Origin: Undibacterium sp. KW1
Lineage (GTDB): Bacteria; Pseudomonadota; Gammaproteobacteria; Burkholderiales; Burkholderiaceae_D
Assembly (NCBI RefSeq): GCF_009937955.1
Contig: NZ_AP018439.1
Span: forward strand, 620,001 to 684,000
Direction of reading: 5' to 3'
DNA: 64,000 nucleotides
Shown here: positions 55,143-64,000 of the stretch, piece after piece
Layout of the letters: every line of letters starts with the position of its first letter
How positions within the stretch are numbered: position 1 is the first letter of the stretch
Position numbers and translations under genes: made by a program
The notes under the pieces: generated by a model
The model's input: only the letters and a program-made list of their open reading frames with translations
Told to the model about the DNA's origin: nothing
Database searches by the model: none

Positions 55143-55646
55143 GATGCGCCTTTGGTTGATGTTGCTCAGTGGGGACGCTTAATCTTAGAACTATCCAACT
55201 CATTAATCAAGAAGTATTGGTAGCATTGGGTTGTATTGATAAATAATTGCATATTAGATAATTTATGAAATTGCATCTTGATGCTAATGATGTTATCTAT
55301 AAGCCAACAGGAGAGATGTGCGCCAAAAAAATAGTCAGTAGTATTTCGGTATGAAAGAGGCGCATTGGTGCGGGCAGCAAGAGCAAATTGATATATGCCG
55401 TTGTCGTAAGGGATGTAGATGCTCGTGGTAGTCAAGTCCTTCCTGAATCGTTTCACGGAAAAGAGGTACCTTATTAATACGATTCTGGGGTTACAGGTGT
55501 GAACTATGGATTTTGTATCGCATATCTTTATCCAGCGATATCATGATAAGTATGAATTGCAATTTTACTGACAGTATGGGGTGCAAATGGTTGGCAGGTT
55601 TTATGTACACGCGCCCAGCACCTGAAAAATTCTAACGGAAAATAAT
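55143..55646. other. Divergent AT-rich intergenic region in the STAND locus
   Basis: 504 bp, clearly AT-richer than its surroundings, separating two divergent genes. A 96-codon frame on the minus strand (55166-55456) and a 21-codon frame on the plus strand (from 55507) were considered and not accepted. Probably contains both promoters. Confidence 0.45.
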
Positions 55647-57689
55647 ATGACAATGAACAGTTCTGCACCTGCCACTGGGGTAGTGGATGGCACGGTGGAT
55701 ATGGTGCTGGGCATGCTGAGCCAGTATGCAGTAAGCCTTGATACGAAAAATTTCACGGCTAGCCTGTATGCAGAATCGCTGTTGTACATGATTTATTGGT
55801 TCCATCGCCTGCGTGATCCCATCCGCAAGAATGGGATCGAAGATTGCGTAGCCAGATACCTGGACGTAGCCAGTCAATCGGCAGTAGTGAAAGCCTTATT
55901 GTCGGATCAGACGCTGAAAGCTCAGGCAAAACAACGCATTGATCAGGGCGTCATGGTTCGCAAAACGGTTGATGTGCTTGTCATGCGCGATGGGCAGAAT
56001 GGCAGGGAATTCCTGGCTCTGGACAGAACAGTATTTCCTGAGGGCATCACTCTGCCAGGTGGCTTGCTGCAAGATGAAGATGAACAAAACGAAATTGGAA
56101 TTCCAGCCAATATTTTTGCAGCACTCCGGGTAACCGGCAGCAAAGTGTTCGGATCTGCAGCGCCAGAATATGGGATTGCAGAAGCAGGTGGACGCAAATA
56201 CTATTTTGTGCGGAGCAAGGCAGAAAGCAAAGCCAAAAACGAAGCCCGCATCTACATGGACAGAACCGTTACTCACGGATATCGCGACCATCTCAAAGAA
56301 ATTGCTGTTCCATCTGACCCTCGTCACATCGTCGATACGATCGGATTTCTCGTAGAAATTTCCGACACCGAAGACGTTCATGGCAGGTGGCTGCCTGAGA
56401 GCGTGATGACGACACCGTATGCGAAAGAAGGCTCCTTTGCCTTTGGTCATCACAAACAAATTGCCGCTGCGCTGCTTGCGAAAAATTTTACAAAAACGCA
56501 GGGTATTTCCCATCACGAATGGATACGGGAGTGGGTCAGGAACCCGGTGGACTTATACCGCGGATTGCGGGCACGGTTTGAGTCGCATGACAACAATCTG
56601 GACACCCCAGTTCTGGAGTTGCTGCCAGTGGTCGACTATTTCCGCAGCCAGATGACACTTCCGGCGATGGACGAGAAGTGCCGTGATAATGCCGCACTTT
56701 CTTTTATGCGTGAGCAGTTGCTGCATAAATTCCATCACGTCACCATACAGAATGGTGCGATGTGCCCGTATGCGCCAACCTTGCGCATCCTGTTTGAAGC
56801 GGTCGGCTTCTTTGACGTCGCATGCCGCACCGACAAAAACCTGAGTACCCATTTTCAAAAGAAATATTGGTACCGTTATGAAGAGCTGATGCGCCGGATT
56901 CCTGAAGTCATCATCATCCCGACTTTCGACAATATTTCTGCGACTGACCTCATGAAGATAAGGGGCACGCCAGTGTATTTTATCGGCGTATCTACCGAGC
57001 CTGTGTATGTCGATGAGTTCTGGCAATCTCCGCTCGAATTCCTGATTCATGATCTGAACCATGCCTGGAAGATGATGGACATGGACGACAGATTTTTCAA
57101 GCATAGGCCTGAAGTCAGCAGGGATGAGTTGATCAGTAAATCCAATGCCTTTATCCGTGAGTACTTCCCGACGATCGCCATACAAAAAACGGACACGGAA
57201 GAGCAAAAGGAAATGAAAAAACTCAAGAAAATTTTGCTGTTTGAAGTCGGGCATGAAGACGCCAGACCACTATTGCCAGCGATCGTCAGCGAAGCGCTGC
57301 TGGAAGATGAGGGTTATGAATTCCCGGACATTGTCGTCCGTTATGATGAAGACGGCAAACAGGCTTATCTGGAACAACGCACCATACCCGGCATCACAGC
57401 GCTCTCTTACGTCAGGCATAAACTGCAGCACGGCTTCTTTGACCAGACTGATTCGCAGAATATACAAATCGTCTCGCCCAAGTATCGCAGCGTGGAATGG
57501 ATAGTCAAGGCAACAGAAGAATTGCTGACTGAGATGCAGGCAACAATCCCACCCGCCGTGCAAGCAGAAGGTTTGACAGAATACCTGACCCGTCAGGCTT
57601 GCTCCAGGGGACCGACTATTCTTCATGCACCGGAAAACCTGGACCCGGCTGTAGAAGAATATGGAGATGGAACGGTGTCAAAGGAATAG
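55647..57689 (+). CDS. Unrecognised 680-residue protein with a Nudix-like region
   Basis: A long cytoplasmic protein with no membrane segment. Residues about 100-240 show a Nudix-like layout (FLALDRTVFPEGITLPGGLL) but the catalytic REUXEE box is missing, so this part is probably non-hydrolytic. The central part includes EFLIHDLNHAWKMMDMDD near residues 465-482, whose HDxxH could bind metal. I recognise no family. It is divergent from the STAND gene within the same repeat-flanked block, which suggests a related defence or accessory role; this is inference only. Confidence 0.75.
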   Translation: MTMNSSAPATGVVDGTVDMVLGMLSQYAVSLDTKNFTASLYAESLLYMIYWFHRLRDPIRKNGIEDCVARYLDVASQSAVVKALLSDQTLKAQAKQRIDQGVMVRKTVDVLVMRDGQNGREFLALDRTVFPEGITLPGGLLQDEDEQNEIGIPANIFAALRVTGSKVFGSAAPEYGIAEAGGRKYYFVRSKAESKAKNEARIYMDRTVTHGYRDHLKEIAVPSDPRHIVDTIGFLVEISDTEDVHGRWLPESVMTTPYAKEGSFAFGHHKQIAAALLAKNFTKTQGISHHEWIREWVRNPVDLYRGLRARFESHDNNLDTPVLELLPVVDYFRSQMTLPAMDEKCRDNAALSFMREQLLHKFHHVTIQNGAMCPYAPTLRILFEAVGFFDVACRTDKNLSTHFQKKYWYRYEELMRRIPEVIIIPTFDNISATDLMKIRGTPVYFIGVSTEPVYVDEFWQSPLEFLIHDLNHAWKMMDMDDRFFKHRPEVSRDELISKSNAFIREYFPTIAIQKTDTEEQKEMKKLKKILLFEVGHEDARPLLPAIVSEALLEDEGYEFPDIVVRYDEDGKQAYLEQRTIPGITALSYVRHKLQHGFFDQTDSQNIQIVSPKYRSVEWIVKATEELLTEMQATIPPAVQAEGLTEYLTRQACSRGPTILHAPENLDPAVEEYGDGTVSKE

Positions 57690-57825
57690 GTGTTGTCGTT
57701 CACAGATAGTGCCAGCGCTCGGACTTGCACTACCTGTGGTTTTCAGAGATTTTTAGGACAAGGCAGGTGTTATTGTCCCTTGATCACAATGAGCACCGCC
57801 TACTTGCCAGGATACCCAGCACCAC

Positions 57826-57941
57826 TTGATGTTGATTGGCGTTGACTACTCGCGCTCAACTTGGCGAGGTCGATGCCGGGAACAATATCAAGCATTTGCT
57901 GTTCCCCGTTTTACTGATTAAGATCATTTATCATTCACCAT
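57826..57941. repeat. Direct repeat B (right copy) flanking the STAND locus
   Basis: Roughly 80% identical to 49961-50077. On the minus strand it looks like a decayed 3' end of a second STAND-type gene (GAATGATAAATGATCTTAATCAG against GAATGATGAATTATC at the real gene end). Homology ends where the truncated gene at 57931-58020 loses its own sequence. Confidence 0.78.
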
Positions 57942-58020
57942 TTGCATGATGATCTGCGCGTGCCATCACCCCTTCGACGTACTGTCGCAACACTTCTATT
58001 TCGGTTACGCTGGTTGCCAT
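57931..58020 (-). pseudogene. Truncated N-terminus of a small protein gene
   Basis: From ATG 58020, with a good GAGGAAA ribosome binding site, a frame reads MATSVTEIEVLRQYVEGVMA and RADHHANGE and stops at 57931. The last residues come from direct repeat B, so a longer protein was probably cut at about residue 26. The start resembles small proteins (about 110 residues) that I have seen near mobile or accessory loci, but I cannot name the family. Confidence 0.5.
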
Positions 58021-58276
58021 ATTTTCCTCAAACTAGAGCACAACACCGAACCCGGTCATTGCCAAAGCCCGCACATAGCGAGCAGATGGAATGCACGGGA
58101 AAGATGCAGCAGTACTGCCAGTGAACCTTGTATTTCTTTTTCTATCTGCGTTTGATGACTTACGCCTGTTTGTTGATTTGCACTGAAAATTGCCCCACTT
58201 TGCTGGATAAATTGCATCTAAAATTGACCCATGTTTAGCACACAATCCTACTTATCTTGATGAGTCGGGAGCAGGA

Positions 58277-58610
58277 GTGATTGACGTGGCATTACATGGT
58301 ATTATTCGACGCTGGCACATTCGTGACCAGATTCCATTACGTGAGATCGCCAGACGACTGGGCATCTCTCGCAACACTGTCCGGCGCTATCTGCGCTCTG
58401 AAGTCAGAGAGCCAGCCTATGCGGATCGGCAAACAACAAGCGCCATCGATAAATATGCATTACAGCTTTCAAGCTGGCTTAAAACCGAAGCGGGTAAAAT
58501 CGTAAGCAGCGACGAAGCTTAAAGCAGCTTCATCTCGATCTGAAAGAACTGGGATTTGAGGGGCCGTATGAGCGGGTGGCCGCCTTCGCCAGGAAGTGGA
58601 AGGTGGATCA
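58277..58610 (+). pseudogene. istA: IS21-family transposase (IstA) remnant
   Basis: A GTG-start frame encodes a HTH_38-type domain (IRRWHIRDQIPLREIARRLG, ISRNTVRRYLRS) and stops at 58522. The sequence LKQLHLDLKELGFEGPYERV and AAFARKWKVD, typical of IstA, continues in the -1 frame to about 58605, so a deletion or frameshift has occurred and most of the gene plus istB is missing. Pieces resembling IS21 ends (for example AAATTGACCC near 58212) lie upstream. Confidence 0.85.
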
Positions 58611-58752
58611 AACTGACAGGGTCAATTCAGCTAGCAAACGCACAGTTAAGTGAAAAAAGTTCAGACTTGAATGAAAATCGACAATGGTTATTGTGCGATT
58701 GCTAATGTCCGGCTGTAGAATCCCTCATGCAACAATCTATGCAAAAAGTCGC

Positions 58753-58781
58753 TTGCATAAATCACTGTTTTTTTATACAGT
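58753..58781 (+). promoter_or_regulatory. recA promoter
   Basis: -35 TTGCAT (58753-58758), 17-bp spacer, -10 TACAGT (58776-58781). The -10 overlaps the LexA box. Confidence 0.75.
58765..58780 (+). promoter_or_regulatory. LexA (SOS) box of recA
   Basis: CTGT-N8-ACAG, the canonical SOS box of proteobacteria, with an A/T-only centre except for none; it covers the spacer and -10 of the recA promoter, so LexA would block transcription until DNA damage. Confidence 0.9.
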
Positions 58782-58849
58782 ACTGCAAATCGCAGGAAAT
58801 TAAGCCTGTATTCCTTTTTCCACCCGCCGCTTATTGAATGAAAGAATGT

Positions 58850-59890
58850 ATGGACGATAAGAAACCAGAAAATGCCTCAGAAAAAGCAAAGGCACTTGCA
58901 GCAGCGCTGGCACAGATAGAAAAGCAATTTGGTAAAGGTTCGGTCATGCGTATGGCCGACGGTGAAGTGGTGGAAGAGGTGCAGGTTGTTTCTACTGGTT
59001 CTCTGGGCCTGGATATCGCGCTCGGCGTTGGTGGCTTGCCACGTGGCCGTGTCGTTGAGATTTATGGCCCTGAATCTTCTGGTAAAACCACATTGACGCT
59101 GCAAGCGATTGCTGAAATGCAAAAGCTGGGTGGTACTTGTGCGTTTATCGATGCTGAGCATGCTTTGGACGTTGGTTACGCTCAAAAACTGGGTGTGAAT
59201 CTGTCTGATTTGCTGATTTCCCAGCCTGATACCGGCGAGCAAGCGCTGGAAATTACTGATGCGCTGGTGCGTTCTGGTAGTGTCGATCTGGTGGTTATTG
59301 ACTCAGTTGCGGCCCTGACGCCACGTGCAGAGATTGAAGGCGACATGGGTGATTCTTTGCCTGGTTTGCAAGCGCGTCTGATGTCTCAGGCTTTGCGTAA
59401 GCTGACTGGCAGTATCAAGCGTACCAATACTCTGGTAATCTTTATTAACCAGATCCGTATGAAGATTGGTGTCATGTTTGGTAGCCCAGAAACGACAACT
59501 GGCGGTAATGCGCTGAAGTTTTATGCTTCCGTACGTCTGGATATCCGCCGCACTGGCTCTATCAAGTCTGGTGATGAAGTGGTGGGGAATGAAACCAAGG
59601 TCAAGGTAGTCAAGAATAAGGTGGCACCACCATTCAAGGAAGCGCACTTTGACATCATGTATGGCGAAGGTACTTCCCGCGAAGGCGAGATTCTGGATCT
59701 GGCAGCCGATGCCAAGATCATAGAAAAAGCTGGTGCCTGGTATAGCTATAACGGTGAGCGTATCGGCCAGGGTAAGGACAATGCACGTACTTATTTGAAA
59801 GAACGTCCTGAGCTGTCGTTTGAAATTGAAAACAAGGTGCGAGAACATCTGGGCGTGCCTTTGTTGTCAGCAGTAGCGACTGCTGAGTAA
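58850..59890 (+). CDS. recA: Recombinase RecA
   Basis: A 346-residue RecA, start ATG 58850 ([20 protein letters not shown]); an ATG 12 bp upstream lacks a better ribosome binding site. Walker [10 protein letters not shown], Walker [11 protein letters not shown], loops L1/L2 with the [14 protein letters not shown] segment, all intact. Forms filaments on single-stranded DNA for homologous recombination and for LexA self-cleavage. Regulated by the SOS box at 58765. Confidence 0.99.
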   Translation: MDDKKPENASEKAKALAAALAQIEKQFGKGSVMRMADGEVVEEVQVVSTGSLGLDIALGVGGLPRGRVVEIYGPESSGKTTLTLQAIAEMQKLGGTCAFIDAEHALDVGYAQKLGVNLSDLLISQPDTGEQALEITDALVRSGSVDLVVIDSVAALTPRAEIEGDMGDSLPGLQARLMSQALRKLTGSIKRTNTLVIFINQIRMKIGVMFGSPETTTGGNALKFYASVRLDIRRTGSIKSGDEVVGNETKVKVVKNKVAPPFKEAHFDIMYGEGTSREGEILDLAADAKIIEKAGAWYSYNGERIGQGKDNARTYLKERPELSFEIENKVREHLGVPLLSAVATAE

Positions 59891-59963
59891 GTTATAGCAC
59901 TGAGTTGAAGCGCTGAGTTTTAGCGTTAAACTGCAACACTGTCAGTACCATAAGTTTTGTATC

Positions 59964-59996
59964 ATGCCGGTTGGTAGCTGCCAACCGGCATTTTTG
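59964..59996 (+). terminator. recA terminator
   Basis: An 11-bp perfect stem ATGCCGGTTGG/CCAACCGGCAT (59964-59974, 59981-59991), 6-nt loop, followed by five T. It lies only about 10 bp before recX, so recX depends on read-through or an own promoter, the usual way of keeping RecX far below RecA. Confidence 0.9.
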
Positions 59997-60006
59997 CTTT
60001 TAAAGT

Positions 60007-60465
60007 ATGAAAAAACCTGCCATTAGCCTTAAAGCGCGAGCCTTGCGTTATTTATCCATGCGGGAACATAGTCGCATGGAGCTGGAGCGTAAACTGGCAC
60101 GCTATGCGGAAGAGGGCGATGACGTAGCTGCCGTGCTGGATTTTCTGGAAGCGGCCAAGTATTTGTCTGGCGAGCGGTTTTCTGAATCGCTGGTGAACCG
60201 GCGGCAGGCGAGGTTTGGCAATAACCGTATCCTGGCGGAACTGCAAAGCCATGGCCTGGATGCGCAGGATATAGAAAACGTCAAGGAGGACTTGAAAGAA
60301 TCTGAGGTAGAGAGGGCGGTTCAGGTCTTGCACAGGAAATTCCGGCATGCGCCGCAAGATCATCAGGAAAAAATGAAGCAGGCGGCGTTTTTGCAGCAGA
60401 GGGGTTTTTCCAGCAGGGCGACACAGGCGGCGATGCGGGTGTTGCGGGATGAGGATGATGAATAG
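60007..60465 (+). CDS. recX: Regulatory protein RecX
   Basis: A 152-residue RecX with its typical three-helix repeats and the N-terminal [20 protein letters not shown]. It limits RecA filament growth. Follows recA after the terminator, the standard order. Confidence 0.96.
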   Translation: MKKPAISLKARALRYLSMREHSRMELERKLARYAEEGDDVAAVLDFLEAAKYLSGERFSESLVNRRQARFGNNRILAELQSHGLDAQDIENVKEDLKESEVERAVQVLHRKFRHAPQDHQEKMKQAAFLQQRGFSSRATQAAMRVLRDEDDE

Positions 60466-61261
60466 TATTCACAATTCAACATACTCACAATATCAATAAT
60501 ATCGCCCCAGCGTAAGCTGAGGTTCAGCGGCGTTTGTTCACCTTGGTTGCGGATCAATTATTTGTATAAACTCAAAAATCCTGAATAAGACCCGTGCAGA
60601 TTCGGCTGTAAAGGTATTAACACGATGGATTCCTGCCTGCGCAGGAATGACGAAGTGGAGGACATTTTTATTATTGAAGCCGGGACATTGATTGAAGCCC
60701 AGACATTGGGTTGATAAGCCGCAACTTGGTGAGTCCAATTCGATCTGCGAAAACTTGGCTTTAAGCAGTCCGATACTCGGCACGGAAACTACGCATACGT
60801 TTATAAACGCCCAGTGTTGGGTTGATGGAGCTTGCTCTGGCGAGGCTCCGCATTAAGCTGCAGAGGTGATAAGAAACGGATAAAAGCAGCCTGATGAACC
60901 CAGTCCTTGTCTGTAAAGTAAAACTTCGGCCTGGATTTTGAAATAACAGGCATTGGTTTGCGGCATAAATAAGCACACCTTTCAATTGGATACAGGTATT
61001 GCAAGAACAGACATTTACCTGATAATCACCCGGTTTTCTTCTGCCAAACCACAAAAAACTTAATTTTCTGCTTAGATTTCTGCATAAGCATACTCAGAAA
61101 ACTGCTTAAATTGTAGTCATATGATGAGTTCCCGGCTGGTCTGTGCTAAACTCTGCTGGTTTTTTTGCAGGGCCGCAGGAGCGGCTGTTATCGTAGAAGC
61201 TGCGGTAACGACACGCAATTGTGGCTATTTATTCAGTATTTTGGTTTAGCCGCCAGCAGGC
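60466..61261. other. Intergenic region with degraded repeats
   Basis: 796 bp with no gene. At 60629-60648 is the hairpin ATTCCTGC-CTGC-GCAGGAAT, the widespread dispersed element whose minus-strand reading gives VIPAQAGIH. At about 60771-60826 is a degenerate copy of the family 2 palindromic repeat (CCCAGTGTTGGG half kept). The rest is unremarkable. Confidence 0.6.
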
Positions 61262-61849
61262 ATGATGCCCTTATCTTCGTCAATCAAGCGACGCGCCCTG
61301 AAGCATACGCGTACTATCCAGATCGAAGCGTTCGCGCGCGATGATGGATTGTGGGATCTTGACGCCCGTATCACTGACTATAAGCCTCGCGATATCACCC
61401 TCGCATCCGGCGTGCGCCCGAATGGCAGCGCGCTGCATGACCTCAGCCTGCGCATTACCATTGATTTGCAATTGACCATCGTTGATGTGGAAGCGTCTTC
61501 GGATGCCGTACCTTATCCGGGTTATTGCGAAGTCATTACTCCAGATTATAAAAAACTCATCGGTTTGAATTTGTTAAGACAGTTCCGCCAGGGCGTGAAA
61601 GAGCGCATGGCTGGCGTGCATGGCTGCACCCATCTGACGGAAATGGCGCAAATTCTGCCTACGGCTGCTGTCCAGGCTTTTGCCGGGGACGTGATCGATA
61701 CGCGCGACGGTGCGACTGATTACGGCCAGCAGGCGCAACAACCTTTTCAACTTGATCGCTGTCACGCCCTTCGTACTGACGGGCCGGCGGTTGTTCAATA
61801 TTACCCGCGTTGGGCAAAAGCATCACCTGACGTGAAATCACCCAGCTAG
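61262..61849 (+). CDS. DUF2889 family protein
   Basis: A 195-residue protein that matches DUF2889 along most of its length (RTIQIEAFARDDGLWDLDAR; ITDYKPRDITLASG). The reaction is not known. It lies between recX and sucC, a conserved neighbourhood in Burkholderiales. Confidence 0.92.
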   Translation: MMPLSSSIKRRALKHTRTIQIEAFARDDGLWDLDARITDYKPRDITLASGVRPNGSALHDLSLRITIDLQLTIVDVEASSDAVPYPGYCEVITPDYKKLIGLNLLRQFRQGVKERMAGVHGCTHLTEMAQILPTAAVQAFAGDVIDTRDGATDYGQQAQQPFQLDRCHALRTDGPAVVQYYPRWAKASPDVKSPS

Positions 61850-61895
61850 TTTGTTTGTTTAATTATTTATACCTCAGTGTCTGAAGGGAAGTCGT

Positions 61896-63065
61896 ATGAA
61901 AATTCATGAGTATCAGGGTAAAGAAATCCTCCGCAAATTCGGAGTGACAGTACCACGCGGTATTCCATGCCTGTCTGTTGACGAAGCTGTCAAAGCGGCT
62001 GAAACGCTGGGCGGACCAGTCTGGGTTGTCAAAGCACAGATACACGCCGGTGGCCGTGGCAAGGGTGGTGGCGTGAAAGTCGCTAAATCCCTGGAACAAG
62101 TGCGTGAATACGCTGACGCGATTCTGGGCATGCAACTGGTCACGCATCAGACCAGTGCTGAAGGTCAAAAGGTTCGTCGCCTGTTGATCGAAGAAGGCGC
62201 AGATATCAAAAAAGAACTGTATGTCAGTATGGTCACTGACCGTATCAGCCAGCGCGTGGTCTTGATGGCCTCCAGCGAAGGCGGTATGGATATTGAAGAA
62301 GTGGCAGAAAAACATCCAGAACTGATCCACAACCTGGCAATCGACCCGACCAATGGTCTGCAAGATGCTGAAGCTGACGACATTTCCCGTAAAATCGGTG
62401 TGCCTGAAGGCTCTATCGCTGATGCGCGCGTACAGTTGCAAGGTTTGTACAAGGCCTTCATGGAAACTGACTGTTCCCTGGCTGAGATCAATCCTTTGAT
62501 CCTGACTGGCTCAGGCAAAGTCATCGCACTTGACGCGAAATTCAATTTCGACTCCAACTCTTTGTTCCGCCAACCAGAAATCGTTGCTTACCGCGATCTG
62601 GATGAAGAAGACCCAGCTGAAATCGAAGCTTCCAAATTTGACCTGGCTTACATCTCCCTCGACGGCAATATCGGCTGCCTGGTGAACGGTGCTGGTCTGG
62701 CGATGGCAACGATGGATACCATCAAACTGTTTGGCGGTGAACCAGCCAACTTCCTCGACGTAGGTGGTGGCGCGACAGCAGAAAAAGTCACTGAAGCCTT
62801 CAAGATCATGTTGAAAAACCCAGGCCTGAAAGCCATCCTGGTCAACATTTTCGGCGGGATCATGCGTTGTGACGTGATCGCTGAAGGCGTGATCACTGCA
62901 TCCAAAGCTGTGTCCCTGAAAGTGCCACTGGTTGTGCGCATGAAGGGTACTAACGAAGATATCGGCAAGAAGATGCTGGCTGACTCTGGCCTGCCTATCA
63001 TCTCGGCAGACACGATGGAAGAAGCAGCACAGAAGGTTGTTGCAGCTGCTGCAGCTCAAGCTTAA
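61896..63065 (+). CDS. sucC: Succinate-CoA ligase, ADP-forming, beta subunit
   Basis: A 389-residue SucC starting [17 protein letters not shown], with the ATP-grasp N-terminal half and the C-terminal CoA-ligase half containing [11 protein letters not shown]. Together with SucD it makes succinate and CoA-dependent ATP in the TCA cycle. Purine-rich leader (GAAGGGAAG) upstream. Confidence 0.98.
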   Translation: MKIHEYQGKEILRKFGVTVPRGIPCLSVDEAVKAAETLGGPVWVVKAQIHAGGRGKGGGVKVAKSLEQVREYADAILGMQLVTHQTSAEGQKVRRLLIEEGADIKKELYVSMVTDRISQRVVLMASSEGGMDIEEVAEKHPELIHNLAIDPTNGLQDAEADDISRKIGVPEGSIADARVQLQGLYKAFMETDCSLAEINPLILTGSGKVIALDAKFNFDSNSLFRQPEIVAYRDLDEEDPAEIEASKFDLAYISLDGNIGCLVNGAGLAMATMDTIKLFGGEPANFLDVGGGATAEKVTEAFKIMLKNPGLKAILVNIFGGIMRCDVIAEGVITASKAVSLKVPLVVRMKGTNEDIGKKMLADSGLPIISADTMEEAAQKVVAAAAAQA

Positions 63066-63083
63066 TAATCGCAAGGAACAGAT

Positions 63084-63965
63084 ATGTCCATCCTGATCAA
63101 TAAAGACACTAAAGTCATCACCCAAGGTATCACTGGCAAAACTGGCCAGTTCCATACTCGCATGTGCCGCGATTACGCGAACGGTAAAAACTGTTTCGTC
63201 GCTGGCGTGAACCCGAAAAAAGCTGGCGAAGATTTCGAAGGCATCCCGATTTTTGCTAACGTATCTGAAGCGAAAGCAGCTACTGGCGCGACCGTTTCCG
63301 TGATCTATGTTCCACCAGCAGGTGCAGCCGCTGCCATCTGGGAAGCTGTTGAAGCTGACCTGGACCTGGCAATTTGCATCACTGAAGGCATCCCTGTCCG
63401 TGACATGATGATGTTGAAAGACCGTATGGCTAAAGCCGGCAGCAAAACAAAATTGCTCGGCCCTAACTGCCCAGGTCTGATCACACCAGACGAAATCAAG
63501 ATCGGTATCATGCCAGGTCATATCCACCGTAAAGGTCGTATCGGCGTGGTTTCCCGCTCTGGTACTCTGACTTATGAAGCCGTGGGTCAATTGACGGCAT
63601 TGGGTCTGGGTCAGTCTTCTGCTGTTGGTATTGGTGGTGATCCTATCAATGGTCTGAAACACATCGACATCATGAAGATGTTCAATGATGATCCAGATAC
63701 TGACGCTGTCATCATGATCGGTGAAATCGGTGGTCCTGATGAAGCGAATGCTTCTTACTGGGTACGCGACAACATGAAGAAGCCGGTTGTTGGCTTCATC
63801 GCCGGTGTGACTGCGCCTCCGGGTAAACGCATGGGCCATGCTGGCGCGCTGATCTCTGGCGGTGCTGATACTGCACAAGCCAAGCTCGACATCATGGAAG
63901 AATGCGGGATCAAGGCCACTAAAAACCCGTCAGAAATGGCGCGTTTGTTGAAAGCCATGCTGTAA
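63084..63965 (+). CDS. sucD: Succinate-CoA ligase, ADP-forming, alpha subunit
   Basis: A 293-residue SucD, 18 bp after sucC with AAGGA before its ATG. MSILINKDTKVITQGITGKT is the CoA-binding Rossmann N-terminus, and GHAGALISGG holds the histidine that is phosphorylated during catalysis. The gene is complete, ending 35 bp before the window edge. Confidence 0.98.
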   Translation: MSILINKDTKVITQGITGKTGQFHTRMCRDYANGKNCFVAGVNPKKAGEDFEGIPIFANVSEAKAATGATVSVIYVPPAGAAAAIWEAVEADLDLAICITEGIPVRDMMMLKDRMAKAGSKTKLLGPNCPGLITPDEIKIGIMPGHIHRKGRIGVVSRSGTLTYEAVGQLTALGLGQSSAVGIGGDPINGLKHIDIMKMFNDDPDTDAVIMIGEIGGPDEANASYWVRDNMKKPVVGFIAGVTAPPGKRMGHAGALISGGADTAQAKLDIMEECGIKATKNPSEMARLLKAML

Positions 63966-64000
63966 GCTGGCAGCGGTAAATAAGCTTTAGATGAAAAAGA

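Noticed and set aside
55166..55456. 96-codon minus-strand frame in the AT-rich gap of the STAND locus
   Set aside because: No ribosome binding site, no recognisable features, sequence appears random for an AT-rich stretch. A short antitoxin-like gene cannot be excluded.
62511..63878. 455-codon minus-strand frame across sucC-sucD
   Set aside because: Antisense shadow of two strongly conserved housekeeping genes.

Overview
The window looks like a chromosomal segment of a betaproteobacterium of the order Burkholderiales, most likely family Oxalobacteraceae (an Undibacterium/Herminiimonas-like organism). The best evidence is the order recA - recX - DUF2889 gene - sucC - sucD at the right end, which I know from that group, plus moderate GC content and many divergent LysR/target pairs. 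This placement is an inference; no rRNA or other taxonomic marker is present.

Layout. 1-5.3 kb: a minus-strand operon, ribokinase then BMP-type nucleoside/sugar ABC transporter (binding protein, double ATPase, two permeases, the second cut by the window edge), behind a promoter with two LacI-type operators. 5.4-10.2 kb: a frameshifted small membrane protein gene, an Asp/Glu racemase family gene, small membrane proteins, a collagen-like lipoprotein and a large exported protein with one haem motif. 10.5-12.6 kb: psuK-psuG, pseudouridine breakdown to uracil and ribose 5-phosphate, which fits the ribokinase/nucleoside uptake theme. 12.7-15.6 kb: exported aspartic protease, hypothetical protein, patatin-like phospholipase.

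15.8-23.2 kb is the most interesting block: a HEAT/ARM-repeat protein, a winged-helix/SWIM zinc-finger protein, a structured non-coding RNA and a retron-type reverse transcriptase. The RNA has the full retron plan: nested a1/a2 complementary ends, an msr hairpin, and an msd with a perfect 25-bp stem. I read it as a complete four-part retron, probably of the class called type XIII. Next to it, 23.2-24.1 kb holds a REP-associated transposase with three REP palindromes.

24.1-42.9 kb is ordinary accessory metabolism: TPR protein, Cache protein, creatininase, DUF1428, three LysR regulators each divergent from an enzyme or transporter (SDR + tautomerase, metallo-beta-lactamase-fold protein, EamA transporter), glutamine amidotransferase, metallophosphoesterase, envelope proteins of unknown role and a class C beta-lactamase-like hydrolase. 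A second palindromic repeat family is scattered here, and one copy splits a gene. 43.2-48.2 kb has two GH18 chitinase lipoproteins pointing toward each other, sharing a carbohydrate-binding module and a possible common operator, with a JmjC/cupin-like gene between them.

49.5-58.6 kb is a second probable defence locus: a 1695-residue STAND protein (nucleoside-phosphorylase-like effector, NACHT ATPase, pentapeptide-like region, 14 near-identical WD40 repeats) beside an unrecognised 680-residue protein, bracketed by a diverged direct repeat of about 117 bp, with a truncated gene and an IS21-family remnant at the right edge. Core genes (recA with its LexA box, recX, DUF2889, sucCD) resume from 58.75 kb to the end. 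No tRNA, rRNA or CRISPR array was seen.
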